From contig NZ_CP011131.1 in NCBI RefSeq assembly GCF_001442805.1, positions 2,666,001 through 2,730,000 on the forward strand: a stretch of 64,000 nucleotides of DNA. Direction: 5' to 3'. Below are positions 28,779 to 38,180 of the stretch, piece after piece (positions within the stretch are counted from its first letter, which is position 1; every line of letters starts with the position of its first letter). This DNA comes from Lysobacter gummosus. GTDB lineage: Bacteria; Pseudomonadota; Gammaproteobacteria; Xanthomonadales; Xanthomonadaceae. The position numbers and the translations under genes were made by a program. Below the pieces are notes generated by a model that saw only the letters and a list, made by a program, of their open reading frames with translations, searched no databases and was not told the origin of the DNA.

Positions 28779-29279
28779 ATGGCCGGGCAAGCCCATTCTC
28801 TGGAGAACGATGCCGTGTTGCTGCTCGTCTTCCATCTGGACCGCGACCGTTACGCCATCGAAGCGTCGCAGGTGGTGTCGGTGTTGCCGCTGATGCAGGC
28901 CAAGGCGATCCCGCGGGCGCCGGCGGCGGTGGCCGGCGTGTTCGACTACCGCGGCGAGCTGGTGCCGCTGATCGATCTTTGCCGGCTGGCGCTGGGCCGC
29001 GACGCGCGCGCCCTGCGCAGCACCCGGGTGATCGTGGTGCATTACCCGATGGATGACGGCGCCACGCGCAAACTGGGCCTGATCGCCGAGCAGGTGCTGG
29101 AAACGGTGCGGATGGACCCGGCCGCGTTCGAAGCGGCCGGCGTCGACCATCCGCAGGCGCCGTATCTGGGCGAGGTCGCCAGCGATGCGCGCGGCCTGAT
29201 CCAGCGCGTGCGAGTGCGCAGCCTGCTGCCCGATTCGGTGCAGGAGATTCTGTTCCAGCCGACGGTGGCCGACGCATGA
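28779..29279 (+). CDS. wspB: CheW-type coupling protein, WspB-like
   Basis: A 166-residue CheW scaffold that couples the receptor to the histidine kinase. It covers the two five-stranded beta subdomains (FHLDRDRYAIEASQVVSVLPL at the start, VAGVFDYRGELVPLIDL in the middle and LIAEQVLETVRM late). The start is uncertain: ATG 28779 gives 166 residues, whereas GTG 28815, with GGAG at 28802-28805, would give 154. Its position between the receptor and the CheR-TPR gene matches wspB. It overlaps the next gene by four bases. Confidence 0.85.
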   Translation: MAGQAHSLENDAVLLLVFHLDRDRYAIEASQVVSVLPLMQAKAIPRAPAAVAGVFDYRGELVPLIDLCRLALGRDARALRSTRVIVVHYPMDDGATRKLGLIAEQVLETVRMDPAAFEAAGVDHPQAPYLGEVASDARGLIQRVRVRSLLPDSVQEILFQPTVADA

Positions 29280-30547
29280 CGCCGGAAGGTTTCCAGCAAT
29301 GGCTCAAGCATACGATGGGGCTGGACGCGGCCAGCATCGGCCCGGGCGTGGTCGAACGCGCGGTGCAGCGGCGCATGAGCGCCAGCGAGCGCGCCGACCT
29401 CACCGCGTACTGGCATCTGCTGCGCACCTCGCAGTTGGAGCAGCAGGAACTGATCGAAGCGGTGGTGGTGCCGGAAACCTGGTTCTTCCGCGACAGCCAG
29501 GCCTTCGCCGCGCTGAGCCATCACTACGATCCGTTATGGGCGGCCGGCCATCCGGGCGAACGCCTGCGCGCGCTGAGCCTGCCGTGCTCCAGCGGCGAAG
29601 AACCGTACACGGTGGTCATGGCCTTGCTCGATGCGGGATTCCCGATCGACCGCCTGGACGTGGATGCGGTCGACATCAGCGAACGCGCGTTGAGCAAGGC
29701 CCGTCACGGCGCCTACGGCAACAACTCGTTCCGCGGCCGCGAGCTGGGTTTTCGCGATCGCCACTTCCGTCTCGAAGACGGCGCCTGGCGCTTGCCGGCG
29801 TCGATTCGCTCGCGGGTGCGCTTCATCCAGGGCAATGTGCTCGATATCGCCTTCCTGCCCGGGGAGGCGCTGTACGACGCGATCTTCTGCCGCAATCTGC
29901 TGATCTATTTCGATGCCCAGACCCAGGTGCGCACGGTCGAGATCCTGCGCCGCCTGTTGCGGCCGCAGGGGCTGTTGTTCGTCGGTCCTTCCGAAGCGAG
30001 CCTGATGCTGGCGGAGGGCTTCGTCTCCGCGCAGTTCCCGATGGCGTTCGCCTTTCGCAAGGCGCCGCCCAAGCCCGCGGCGGACATTGCGGCGCCGGCG
30101 CCGCGCAAGACCGTCGCCGCGATCGCATCGGCCCGGCCCGCGCCGCCGCCGCGCGCGCTGTCGGCGGTGCCGCGGCCGACCGCGCCGGCGCGGCCGGCGC
30201 CGCAGCCCGCGCCCGCCGTGGACGAATCCTTGCTGGACCGCGCCCAGGCCCTGGCCGACAACGGCCGCTTCGCCGAGGCGGCGACGGCGTGTGAAGCCTA
30301 TTTGCAAACCCATTCCGCCTCGGCGCGCGCGCTGTATCTGAGCGGCCTGATCCACGGCGCGCTCGGCCGCGACAACGCCGCCGAAGACCATTTCCGCAAG
30401 GTCCTGTATCTGGAGCCTTGCCATGAAGAGGCGTTGATGCATCTGGCCTTGCTGCTCGACACCCGCGGCGACGCGGCCGGCGGACGCGTGCTGCGGCTGC
30501 GCGCGCAACGCTGCCGCAGCGCCGCCACCAGGCAGGAGTCGCAATGA
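29276..30547 (+). CDS. wspC: CheR-type methyltransferase with TPR tail, WspC-like
   Basis: A 423-residue receptor methyltransferase that uses S-adenosylmethionine to methylate Glu residues on WspA. It has a CheR N-terminal helical domain, then the SAM-binding domain (LSLPCSSGEEPYTV, VDAVDISERALSKAR, YDAIFCRNLLIYFD). A Pro/Ala-rich linker (about residues 265-315) leads to TPR-like helices (LLDRAQALADNGRFAEAA, ALYLSGLIHGALGRDNAAEDHFRK). The TPR extension is what separates WspC from general CheR. It overlaps both neighbours by four bases, implying coupled translation. Confidence 0.9.
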   Translation: MTPEGFQQWLKHTMGLDAASIGPGVVERAVQRRMSASERADLTAYWHLLRTSQLEQQELIEAVVVPETWFFRDSQAFAALSHHYDPLWAAGHPGERLRALSLPCSSGEEPYTVVMALLDAGFPIDRLDVDAVDISERALSKARHGAYGNNSFRGRELGFRDRHFRLEDGAWRLPASIRSRVRFIQGNVLDIAFLPGEALYDAIFCRNLLIYFDAQTQVRTVEILRRLLRPQGLLFVGPSEASLMLAEGFVSAQFPMAFAFRKAPPKPAADIAAPAPRKTVAAIASARPAPPPRALSAVPRPTAPARPAPQPAPAVDESLLDRAQALADNGRFAEAATACEAYLQTHSASARALYLSGLIHGALGRDNAAEDHFRKVLYLEPCHEEALMHLALLLDTRGDAAGGRVLRLRAQRCRSAATRQESQ

Positions 30548-31134
30548 ACGACAAGCCCGCGAGCGAAGCCGCGCAAAGCGCCGTCGCCCGGTTGCTCGGG
30601 CGCGCTTCGGAAGACGAGGAACTGCAGCAGGCCGCGCGCCACATCGCCACCCGCGCCGACGATCTGCGCGCCCTGACCGGTTCGGTGTTCGTGTTCCGCC
30701 TGGGCGGCGAATGGCTTGGATTGCCGGCGTGGATGGTCGATGAAGTCATCGAACCGCGGCCGATCCACAGCCTGCCGCACCGGCGCGAAGGACTGGTGCG
30801 CGGTCTGGTCAACGTGCGTGGCCAGCTCACCGTGTGCGTCGCCCTGGAATCGCTGCTGCAGCTCGACCTGAGCCGGCCAGCGCCGGAGCGGGGGCGCAAT
30901 CTGCTGAGCAAACGGCTGGTGGTGTTGTCGGCGCGCGAGCAGCGGCTGGCGTTCGAATCCGACGAAGTGCACGGCTCGCATCGCTACGATCCGACCGGCG
31001 TCGGCAACGTGCCGGGCACGGTGGCGTTGTCGGATTCTCCCTTCAGCACCGGCGTGGTGGCCGTGGGCGAACGCAATGCCGGCCTGCTCGACGGCGATCT
31101 GGTGTTGAGCGCGATCAACCGGCGGCTGGGATGA
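30544..31134 (+). CDS. wspD: CheW-type coupling protein, WspD-like
   Basis: A 196-residue second CheW-like scaffold. An N-terminal extension of about 40 residues (EAAQSAVARLLGRASEDEEL) precedes the CheW domain (VFRLGGEWLGLPAWMVDEVIEPRPI, then LVRGLVNVRGQLTVCVALESLLQL). Wsp systems have two CheW proteins, one before and one after the methyltransferase, as here. It overlaps wspC and wspE by four bases each. Confidence 0.88.
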   Translation: MNDKPASEAAQSAVARLLGRASEDEELQQAARHIATRADDLRALTGSVFVFRLGGEWLGLPAWMVDEVIEPRPIHSLPHRREGLVRGLVNVRGQLTVCVALESLLQLDLSRPAPERGRNLLSKRLVVLSAREQRLAFESDEVHGSHRYDPTGVGNVPGTVALSDSPFSTGVVAVGERNAGLLDGDLVLSAINRRLG

Positions 31135-33380
31135 GCACAGGCAATCTCCAGGATTATTCGCTGCACGACCTGTTCCGGATGGAAGTGGAAGGGCAGGCGC
31201 AGGTATTGACCGAAGGCCTGCTGGTGCTGGAAACCCGGCCCGGTTCGGCCGCGGAGCTGGAGTCGTGCATGCGCGCGGCCCATTCGATCAAGGGCGCCGC
31301 GCGCATCCTGGGCTTGTCGGCGGCGGTGGCGGTCGCGCACGTCATGGAGGATTGCCTGGTCGCCGCGCAGGAGCGGCGGATCGTGCTGGGCCATCAGGCC
31401 ATCGACGCGCTGTTGAGCGGCGTGGACCTGCTCAGCCGCATCGCCATCACCCCGGCGGAGGAATCCGAACCGTGGATGCGCGACGATTCGCCGCAAGCGC
31501 AAAGCTACTGCGCGAGCTTGGCCGCGGCGCTGACGCCCGAGGCCGACTCCGCGCCGCAATCGGCGCCCGCGAGCGCAGCCGCGACCGATCCGGCGCCCGC
31601 CGTCGAAGCGCCCGGCGGCGATCAGCCCGGGGACGAGCGCGTCCTGCGCATCACCGCGCGCAGCCTCAATCGCCTGCTCGGACTGGCCGGCGAATCGCTG
31701 GTGGTGTCGCGCTGGCTCGATCCGTACATCCGCTCGCTGAGCCGGCTCAAGCGCCTGCAGCGCGACAACGCGCTGGCGCTGGACAAGCTGGCCGATACGC
31801 CCGGCCTGTCGCGCGATCAGCGCGCCACCGCCTTGTTGATGGAAGCGCGCTCGCTGGCGGCCGAATCGCAGCGGTTGCTGGCCGATCGCATCGCCCAGCT
31901 GGACCTGTTCGAACGCCGCACCGCCAGCGTCGCCCATCGTTTGTACGACGAAGCCCTGTCCAGCCACATGCGCCCGTTCGCCGACGGCACCCACGGCTTC
32001 AAGCGCATGGTGCGCGATCTGGCGCGCGAGTTGGGCAAGCAGGCGCAACTGGAAATCGTCGGCGCCAAGACCCAGGTCGATCGCGACGTGCTGGCCAGAC
32101 TGGAAGCGCCGCTGGGCCATCTGCTGCGCAACGCGGTCGATCACGGCATCGAATCGGCCGAGCAGCGCAGCGCCGCCGGCAAGCCGGCCGTCGGCGCCAT
32201 CCGCCTGGAAGCGCACCACGTCTCCGGGTTGCTGGAAATCACCGTCGAAGACGACGGCCGCGGCATCGATCTGGAACGCATTCGCCAGATCGTCCTCGCC
32301 CGCCGCCTGGCCGACGAAGCCACCGCCGCGCAGCTCAGCGAAGCGGAGTTGATGGAATTCCTGTTCCTGCCCGGCTTCACCCTGCGCGAGGTGGTCACGG
32401 AAATCTCCGGACGCGGGGTCGGCCTGGATGCGGTTCAGAACATGGTCAAGCAACTGCGCGGCAGCGTGCGCCTGTCCTCGCCGCCCGGCGGCGGTTCGCG
32501 TTTCCAGTTGCAGTTGCCGCTGACCACCTCGGTGCTGCGCGCGCTGGTGGTGGAAATCGGCGGCGAGCCGTATGCGTTTCCGCTGACCCAGATCACCTGC
32601 ACGGCGATGGTGCCGCGCGATGAGGTGCGCATGCTCGAAGGCCGCCAGCACTTCCAGTTGAACGGCCGCAGCATCGGCCTGGTGTCGGCCTCGCAGGTGC
32701 TCGGCGGCGCCGATGCGCAGACTTCGCCGGAACAACTGCAGGTGATCGTGGTGGGCACCGCCGGCAGCGTGCACGAATACGGGCTGGCCGTGGACCGCTA
32801 TCGCGGCGTCAGCGAACTGGTGGTGCAGCCGCTGCCCGGCCAACTGGGCAAGATCAAGGACATCAGCGCCGGCGCCTTGCTCGACGACGGCACGCCGGTG
32901 CTGATCGTCGATGTCGACGATCTGGTGCGCTCGGTCGAGCGTCTGGTCTCCACCGGCCGTCTGGCCCAGCTGCGCTATCAGGATCACGCGCAGATGGCGC
33001 AACGCAAGCGCGTGCTGGTGGTGGACGATTCGCTGACCGTGCGCGAACTGGAACGCAAACTGATCGAGAACGGCGGCTACGCCGTCGAGGTGGCGGTGGA
33101 CGGAATGGACGGTTGGAACGCGGTGCGCACCGGGCATTTCGATCTGGTGGTCACCGATATCGACATGCCGCGCATGGACGGCATCGAACTGGTGAGCCTG
33201 ATCAAGAAAGACCCGCGCCTGCGTGCGGTGCCGGTGATGATCGTCTCGTACAAGGACCGCGAGGAAGACCGCCGCCGCGGCCTGGAAGCCGGCGCGGATT
33301 TCTATCTGACCAAGGGCGGCTTCCATGAAGAAGCGTTGCTGCAGGCGGTGGTGGATCTGATCGGCGAGGCCGCGCCATGA
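31131..33380 (+). CDS. wspE: Hybrid CheA histidine kinase-response regulator, WspE-like
   Basis: A 749-residue cytoplasmic kinase, considerably longer than typical CheA because of its C-terminal receiver. Domains in order: HPt with phospho-accepting His51 (AAHSIKGAARI); an Ala/Pro-rich linker (about 130-165); dimerisation and HATPase domains (HLLRNAVDHGIES N-box, VEDDGRGIDLERI and GRGVGLDAVQNMV G-boxes); a CheW-like regulatory domain (about 480-610); and a receiver (about 625-745) with DD near RVLVVDDS, phospho-acceptor Asp676 in TDIDMPRMDG and a C-terminal Lys. It should phosphorylate both WspF and WspR. The ATG at 31131 overlaps the wspD stop. Confidence 0.92.
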   Translation: MSTGNLQDYSLHDLFRMEVEGQAQVLTEGLLVLETRPGSAAELESCMRAAHSIKGAARILGLSAAVAVAHVMEDCLVAAQERRIVLGHQAIDALLSGVDLLSRIAITPAEESEPWMRDDSPQAQSYCASLAAALTPEADSAPQSAPASAAATDPAPAVEAPGGDQPGDERVLRITARSLNRLLGLAGESLVVSRWLDPYIRSLSRLKRLQRDNALALDKLADTPGLSRDQRATALLMEARSLAAESQRLLADRIAQLDLFERRTASVAHRLYDEALSSHMRPFADGTHGFKRMVRDLARELGKQAQLEIVGAKTQVDRDVLARLEAPLGHLLRNAVDHGIESAEQRSAAGKPAVGAIRLEAHHVSGLLEITVEDDGRGIDLERIRQIVLARRLADEATAAQLSEAELMEFLFLPGFTLREVVTEISGRGVGLDAVQNMVKQLRGSVRLSSPPGGGSRFQLQLPLTTSVLRALVVEIGGEPYAFPLTQITCTAMVPRDEVRMLEGRQHFQLNGRSIGLVSASQVLGGADAQTSPEQLQVIVVGTAGSVHEYGLAVDRYRGVSELVVQPLPGQLGKIKDISAGALLDDGTPVLIVDVDDLVRSVERLVSTGRLAQLRYQDHAQMAQRKRVLVVDDSLTVRELERKLIENGGYAVEVAVDGMDGWNAVRTGHFDLVVTDIDMPRMDGIELVSLIKKDPRLRAVPVMIVSYKDREEDRRRGLEAGADFYLTKGGFHEEALLQAVVDLIGEAAP

Positions 33381-34396
33381 GAATCGGCATCGTCAACGAT
33401 CTGGCGCTCGCGGTGGAGGCCTTGCGCCGCGCCATCGCCCAGCGCCGCGAACACAGCGTGGCCTGGACCGCGTCCAACGGCGAAGAGGCGGTCAAGCGCT
33501 GCGCCGAGGATCCGCCGGATCTGGTGCTGATGGATCTGCTGATGCCCGGCATCGGCGGCGTCGAGGCGACCCGGCAGATCATGGCCGACAGCCCGTGCGC
33601 GATCTTGATCGTGACCGCGAGCGTCGGCGGCAACGCGCCGCTGGTGTTCGAAGCGATGGGCTACGGCGCTATGGACGCCACCGACGTTCCCAGTCTGGCC
33701 AACGGCGATCAGGCCGGGGCGATGGAACTGCTGGCCAAGATCGACCTGATCGGCCGGCTGGTCGGCGATGCGCCGGTGCGTCGCCCGCAACGCGCGCCCG
33801 CGCGCGCCAACGGCACCAAGCGGCTGATCGCCATCGGCGCGTCCGCGGGCGGCCCGGCCGCGCTGGTGGAATTGCTCGGCGGATTGCCGGCGAATTTTCC
33901 CGCGGCGATCGTCATCGTCCAGCACATCGACGAAAAATTCGCCTTGAGCATGGCCGACTGGCTGAACCGTTTTTCGAGCAATCCGGTGCGTCTGGCGATT
34001 CCGGGCGAGCGTCCGGTCGCCGGCACGGTGCTGTTGGCCGGAACCAACGAGCATCTGGTGATGGAAGCCGGCGGCACCCTGGAGTACACCCGCGAACCGG
34101 TCGATCAACCGTACCGGCCCTCGGTCGATGTGTTCTTCGACAGCATCAACCGGCAGTGGTCCGGCGAAATCGTCGGCGTGCTGCTGACCGGCATGGGCCG
34201 CGACGGCGCCCGCGGCCTGGAATCGCTGCGCCTGCGCGGCCATCACACCATCGCTCAGGATCGCGCCAGCAGCGCCGTGTACGGCATGCCCAAGGCCGCC
34301 GCCGACCGCGGCGCCGCGGTCGATATCCTCGCGTTGAATCAAATCGCCTCAAAGCTGCGGGTGCTCTGCGCAGATACCAGGAACGTATCCAAATGA
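33377..34396 (+). CDS. wspF: CheB-type protein-glutamate methylesterase, WspF-like
   Basis: A 339-residue response regulator methylesterase that removes methyl groups from WspA and so restrains signalling; loss of WspF in Pseudomonas locks the pathway on. The receiver (residues 1-125) has phospho-acceptor Asp53 in LMDLLMPG. The catalytic domain shows the Ser-His-Asp triad: Ser156 in GASAGGP, His183 in VQHID and Asp276 in TGMGRDGA. All key residues are intact, so the brake should work. It overlaps wspE and wspR by four bases each. Confidence 0.92.
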   Translation: MRIGIVNDLALAVEALRRAIAQRREHSVAWTASNGEEAVKRCAEDPPDLVLMDLLMPGIGGVEATRQIMADSPCAILIVTASVGGNAPLVFEAMGYGAMDATDVPSLANGDQAGAMELLAKIDLIGRLVGDAPVRRPQRAPARANGTKRLIAIGASAGGPAALVELLGGLPANFPAAIVIVQHIDEKFALSMADWLNRFSSNPVRLAIPGERPVAGTVLLAGTNEHLVMEAGGTLEYTREPVDQPYRPSVDVFFDSINRQWSGEIVGVLLTGMGRDGARGLESLRLRGHHTIAQDRASSAVYGMPKAAADRGAAVDILALNQIASKLRVLCADTRNVSK

Positions 34397-35406
34397 CCGT
34401 GCCTCCCCTGAACCGTCCGTCCGGATTGCCGCACGAACGCCGCTGCCGCGTGCTGCTGGTCGATGACCAGCCGTTCATCGGCGAAGCGGTGCGCCGCGCC
34501 ATCGCGAAGGAACTGGACATCGAATTCCACTACTGCAGCTCGGCGGCCGAAGCCATCGCCATGGCCGAAGCGCTGCAGCCCACGGTGATCATGCAGGACC
34601 TGGTGATGCCCGACGTGGACGGCATGACCCTGGTGCACCTGTACCGGGTCCACGCCACCTTGCGCAACGTGCCGATCGTGGTGCTGTCGAGCAAGGAAGA
34701 CGCCGCGGTCAAGAGCCAGGCCTTCGCCACCGGCGCGGCCGACTATCTGGTCAAGCTGCCCGATCCGATCGAACTGATCGCGCGCATCCGCCATCACTCG
34801 CAGGCTTATCTCAACCAGGTCGAGCGCGACATCGCCTACCAGGCCCTGCGCGAGAGCCAGCAGATGCTGCTGGAATTGAACGAGACCCTGCGCCGGCTCA
34901 GCGACGTGGACGGACTCACCGGGCTCAACAACCGGCGTTATCTCGACAGTTACCTCGACCAGGAATGGCGCCGTGCCGCCAGCGAGCGCCGCGATTTTTC
35001 CATCCTCATGATCGATGTGGACAACTTCAAGGTCTACAACGACATCTACGGCCATCTGGCCGGCGACGAAGCGCTCAAGGCGGTCGCGCTGGCGATCCAG
35101 CGCTGCGCGCAGCGTCCGGCCGACGTGGCCGCGCGTTACGGCGGCGAAGAGTTCTCGCTGATCCTGCCGTCGACTTCCTTCGAAGGCGCCAGCCGCGTGG
35201 CCGAGCAGATCTGCACCAGCGTCTACGAGCTGGGCATTCCGAACAAGGGCGCGACGACCGAGCGCATCACCGTCAGCGTCGGCGGCGCGTCCTGCGCGCT
35301 CAGCCGCATCGATTCCTACGGCCCGTTGCTGGAGGGCGCGGATCTGGCGCTGTACGAGGCCAAGCGCCTGGGCAAGAATCAGGCGGTCCTGCGCGAGTTG
35401 GGCTGA
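34393..35406 (+). CDS. wspR: Response regulator diguanylate cyclase, WspR-like
   Basis: A 337-residue output protein of the Wsp pathway, which makes cyclic di-GMP from two GTP when phosphorylated. The receiver carries phospho-acceptor Asp69 (MQDLVMPDVDG). A helical stalk (about 135-170) leads to the GGDEF domain with an intact active site GGEEF at 250-254. The inhibitory I-site RPAD (241-244) sits five residues before it, so product feedback should operate. Size and spacing match the Pseudomonas protein closely. Last gene of the operon; a six-base-pair hairpin without T-run follows at 35438-35454. Confidence 0.93.
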   Translation: MTVPPLNRPSGLPHERRCRVLLVDDQPFIGEAVRRAIAKELDIEFHYCSSAAEAIAMAEALQPTVIMQDLVMPDVDGMTLVHLYRVHATLRNVPIVVLSSKEDAAVKSQAFATGAADYLVKLPDPIELIARIRHHSQAYLNQVERDIAYQALRESQQMLLELNETLRRLSDVDGLTGLNNRRYLDSYLDQEWRRAASERRDFSILMIDVDNFKVYNDIYGHLAGDEALKAVALAIQRCAQRPADVAARYGGEEFSLILPSTSFEGASRVAEQICTSVYELGIPNKGATTERITVSVGGASCALSRIDSYGPLLEGADLALYEAKRLGKNQAVLRELG

Positions 35407-35529
35407 GCCGGCGCGAGGCGAGGGCAGGGCGATAAGCGGCGCTACGGCAGCGCCGGCGCGTCGGTCGCCACGGACTCGGCTTCGAGCAACCGCGCGCGGC
35501 GCTCACGGTGCTGTTTATCGTCGGCCATG

Positions 35530-35560
35530 AAAAGGGGCGATCGCCGCAGCGACCGCCCCC
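35530..35560 (-). terminator. Rho-independent terminator of the subtilisin gene
   Basis: On the minus strand GGGGCGGTCGC-TGCG-GCGATCGCCCC is followed directly by TTTT, beginning about 25 bases after the stop codon at 35585. One G-T pair interrupts an otherwise perfect 11-base stem. Confidence 0.75.
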
Positions 35561-35584
35561 GTCATGGACCGCTGTGCGGATCGG

Positions 35585-37813
35585 TCAGCGCTGGCCGATC
35601 AGGAACAGCCACGAACCATCGCTGCCCGTGCGCTGCAGCGCCGTGGCGATGTGGGCGCTGAAGTTCTGGAAGCTGCCGGCGCCGTCGAGCACGTGCGCTT
35701 CGGTTCGGCCCGAGCCGCCCTGGCGGGCGATGGCGTACAAGTCCAGCGTGCCGTCGCCGTTGTAGTCGCCCAGGTCGAAGGTCCAGCTCAGATCGCTGCC
35801 GGTCTGGTGCAAGCCCGTCGCCAGGTGGGTGAGGAAACTCTGGTAACCGTCGGCGCCGTTGAGCACATGCACTTCGGTCTTGCCCGATGCGCCCTGTTTC
35901 GAGAACGCGTACAGGTCGAGCACGCCGTCGCGGTTGTAGTCGGCGACATCGAAGGCCCAGTCGTTGCCCGCGCCGGTCTGCGACAGCGCGGTCGCGGTGT
36001 GGGTCAGGAAGGTCTGGAAGCCGTCCGCGCCGTTGAGCACGTGGACTTCGGTCTTGCCCGAAGCGCCCTGGCGAGCGATGGCGTACAGGTCCAGCTTGCC
36101 GTCGCGGTTGTAGTCGCCGACGTTGAACAACCAGCCGGCATTGTTGCCGGTCTGGCTCAGTCCGGTGGCGATGTGGCCGAGGAAGCTCTGGTAACCGTCG
36201 GCGCCGTTGAGCACGTGCACTTCGGTCCTGCCGGAAGCGCCCTGCTTGGCGATCGAGTAGAGATCCTTGACGCCGTCGCCGTTGTAATCGCCCAGGTCGA
36301 ACAACCAGGACTGATCCGCGCCGGTCTGGCTCAAGGCGGTGGCGGTGTGGGCGAGGAAGGATTGATACCCGTCGGCGCCGTTGAGCGCATGCACCTCGGT
36401 CTTGGCCGACGCGCCCTGCTTGTAGATCGCGTACAGCGCAGGCGCCTGCGGCGACACCGCATTGACCGCCGCGGCGGCGTTGACGATGCCCGCGCCGCAA
36501 CCGCCCGCGCACGCGCCCGGCAAGGCGCGCGCGGTCGATTTCAGGATCGATTCGACTTCCGCCGGCGTCTTGTTGACGCGGCCGAGGATCAGCGCGGCCA
36601 CGCCGGCGACGTGCGGCGCCGCCATCGAGGTGCCCTGGTACCAGCCGTAGCTGCCGCCGCCGACGGTGGACAGCACGCCTTCGCCGGTTACCGCGGTTTC
36701 GCCGCCGGGCGCGGTCACGTCGATGCCGGCGCCGTAGTTGGAGTAGTACGCGCGATTGCCGCCGATGTCGTTGGCCGCGATCGCGATCACGTTGGCGCAA
36801 TTGGCTGGGCGGAAACCGGACACGTCCGAGTTGCTGTTGCCGGCGGCGATCGCCAGCACCGTGCCGCGCGAAACCGCGGTGTTGATGGCGTTCTGATACA
36901 CCGCGTCGCAAGCGCCGCCGCCGCCGAGGCTGAGGTTGATGACCTTGGCCGGATTGGCGTTGGCCGGCACGCCGGGCACCGCCGCGCCCGAAGCCCAGAC
37001 GATCGCGTCGGCGATATCCGACAGGCTGCCGTAGCCGCCGTTGCCGAGCACGCGCAGCGGCGACACCTTGGCGCCGAAGGCGACGCCGGCCACGCCGACG
37101 CCGTTGTTGGTCGTCGCCGCGATGGTGCCGGCGACATGGGTGCCGTGCTGGACGTTGGACGAATCGGTCGGGTCCGCGTCGCGGCCGTTGCCGTCGCCCG
37201 AGCCGCCGTTGCCGGCGCTGGTGGAGCTGACGAAATCGTAGCCGGCGACGAGGTTGGCGTTGAGATCGGCGTGGCCGAGGATGCCGCTGTCGATCACCGC
37301 GACCGTCACGCCGCTGCCGTTGGCGATGTCCCACGCCGGCGGCAGGTTGAGGCCGCCGGTGGCCTGGTAGTAATGCCATTGCTGCGGATACAGAGGATCG
37401 TTGGGCGTGAACAGCGCATGCATCTGCGCGTCGGCCTGCACCGACTCGATATTGGGATCGGCGGCGAGGCGGCGGATCAGCGCTTCGGCGGCGCCGCTGT
37501 CGAGTTCGCGATCGCTGCGGATCACGTCGTAGCCGATCGCCATGCGCCGCTTGTGGCTCAAATTCAGCGCGCGGCCCTGGAGCTTGCCGAACGCGCTGGC
37601 GATGCCGTCGAGCCCGCGCTTGCGCGCGAGCGCGTCGCTGCGTTCGGCCGCGCCGTCCTTGTATTTGACGATGAACTGATTGAAGTTCGCACCCGGCGTA
37701 ACGCCGGTCAGATTGGCCTGGCCGGCGGCGGCCGGCAGACACACGATCAACGACAAGGCCGCGCCGGTAGCGAGCGCAAGCGCGTTCAGGCGTACGGAAC
37801 GATGGTCGGACAT
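35585..37813 (-). CDS. Secreted subtilisin-like serine protease (S8) with five C-terminal repeats
   Basis: A 742-residue secreted protease. The ATG at 37813 has GAGGGA about nine bases upstream and gives a clean signal peptide (cut near AAAG, residue 31); a longer frame to 37891 exists but is less likely. An inhibitor I9-like propeptide (about 45-135) precedes the catalytic domain. The triad is Asp175 (AVIDSGILGH), His223 (HGTHVAGT) and Ser396 (GTSMAAPHVAG), with oxyanion Asn325 (AAGNSNS). From about residue 458 come nearly five tandem 58-residue units (KQGAS..TEVHVLNGADGYQ..F...ATAL.QTG...W.FD.GDYN.DG), resembling FG-GAP/VCBS repeats with a Ca-binding-like DxNxDG loop. They may bind substrate or be removed on maturation. 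Confidence 0.9.
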   Translation of the reverse strand: MSDHRSVRLNALALATGAALSLIVCLPAAAGQANLTGVTPGANFNQFIVKYKDGAAERSDALARKRGLDGIASAFGKLQGRALNLSHKRRMAIGYDVIRSDRELDSGAAEALIRRLAADPNIESVQADAQMHALFTPNDPLYPQQWHYYQATGGLNLPPAWDIANGSGVTVAVIDSGILGHADLNANLVAGYDFVSSTSAGNGGSGDGNGRDADPTDSSNVQHGTHVAGTIAATTNNGVGVAGVAFGAKVSPLRVLGNGGYGSLSDIADAIVWASGAAVPGVPANANPAKVINLSLGGGGACDAVYQNAINTAVSRGTVLAIAAGNSNSDVSGFRPANCANVIAIAANDIGGNRAYYSNYGAGIDVTAPGGETAVTGEGVLSTVGGGSYGWYQGTSMAAPHVAGVAALILGRVNKTPAEVESILKSTARALPGACAGGCGAGIVNAAAAVNAVSPQAPALYAIYKQGASAKTEVHALNGADGYQSFLAHTATALSQTGADQSWLFDLGDYNGDGVKDLYSIAKQGASGRTEVHVLNGADGYQSFLGHIATGLSQTGNNAGWLFNVGDYNRDGKLDLYAIARQGASGKTEVHVLNGADGFQTFLTHTATALSQTGAGNDWAFDVADYNRDGVLDLYAFSKQGASGKTEVHVLNGADGYQSFLTHLATGLHQTGSDLSWTFDLGDYNGDGTLDLYAIARQGGSGRTEAHVLDGAGSFQNFSAHIATALQRTGSDGSWLFLIGQR
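35590..36450 (-). repeat. Tandem repeats encoding 58-residue units in the protease tail
   Basis: About 174-base units repeat nearly five times; all keep the codons for GASG(K/R)TEVH and GADGYQSF. The last unit is the most diverged and lacks its DYNGDG end, being cut short by the stop codon. Confidence 0.8.
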
Positions 37814-38180
37814 GGGTGATCCCTCGTGCATGGACTGAGAATTCCCGCGGGGCGCGGGCAGCCATTCGAAGGCGGCAGGCGAGTGTGGCAATCCCTTGCG
37901 CGTCTCGAATCCTGGAGGCGACGTGATCCGTGTCGCCTTGATGGTTGAAGTCTAGATTCGCCCGGTCTCAACGGCAGTGACGCAGGTGGCGAATCGGCGT
38001 CGGCGAGGCGTCGCGCGGTTCATCGATGTGAATTCGACGCGCGTCGTGTTGTTTTCTGATTCGCAAAAGCGCGAGCCCGTAGAACCGTCGCGACCGGATC
38101 ATCCGGCGATGGCGACCGAGCGCCCGCTGGATGTGTGAGCGCGGTTGACGACAGGCTGTGCGCGCAAGCACCGAGCAGCT
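37814..38180. other. Intergenic region upstream of the protease gene
   Basis: 367 bases between the 3' end of the Lrp-type gene and the protease start, both on the minus strand. The protease promoter is expected here. No ORF of quality was seen, and no terminator for the Lrp gene was recognised. Confidence 0.5.
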
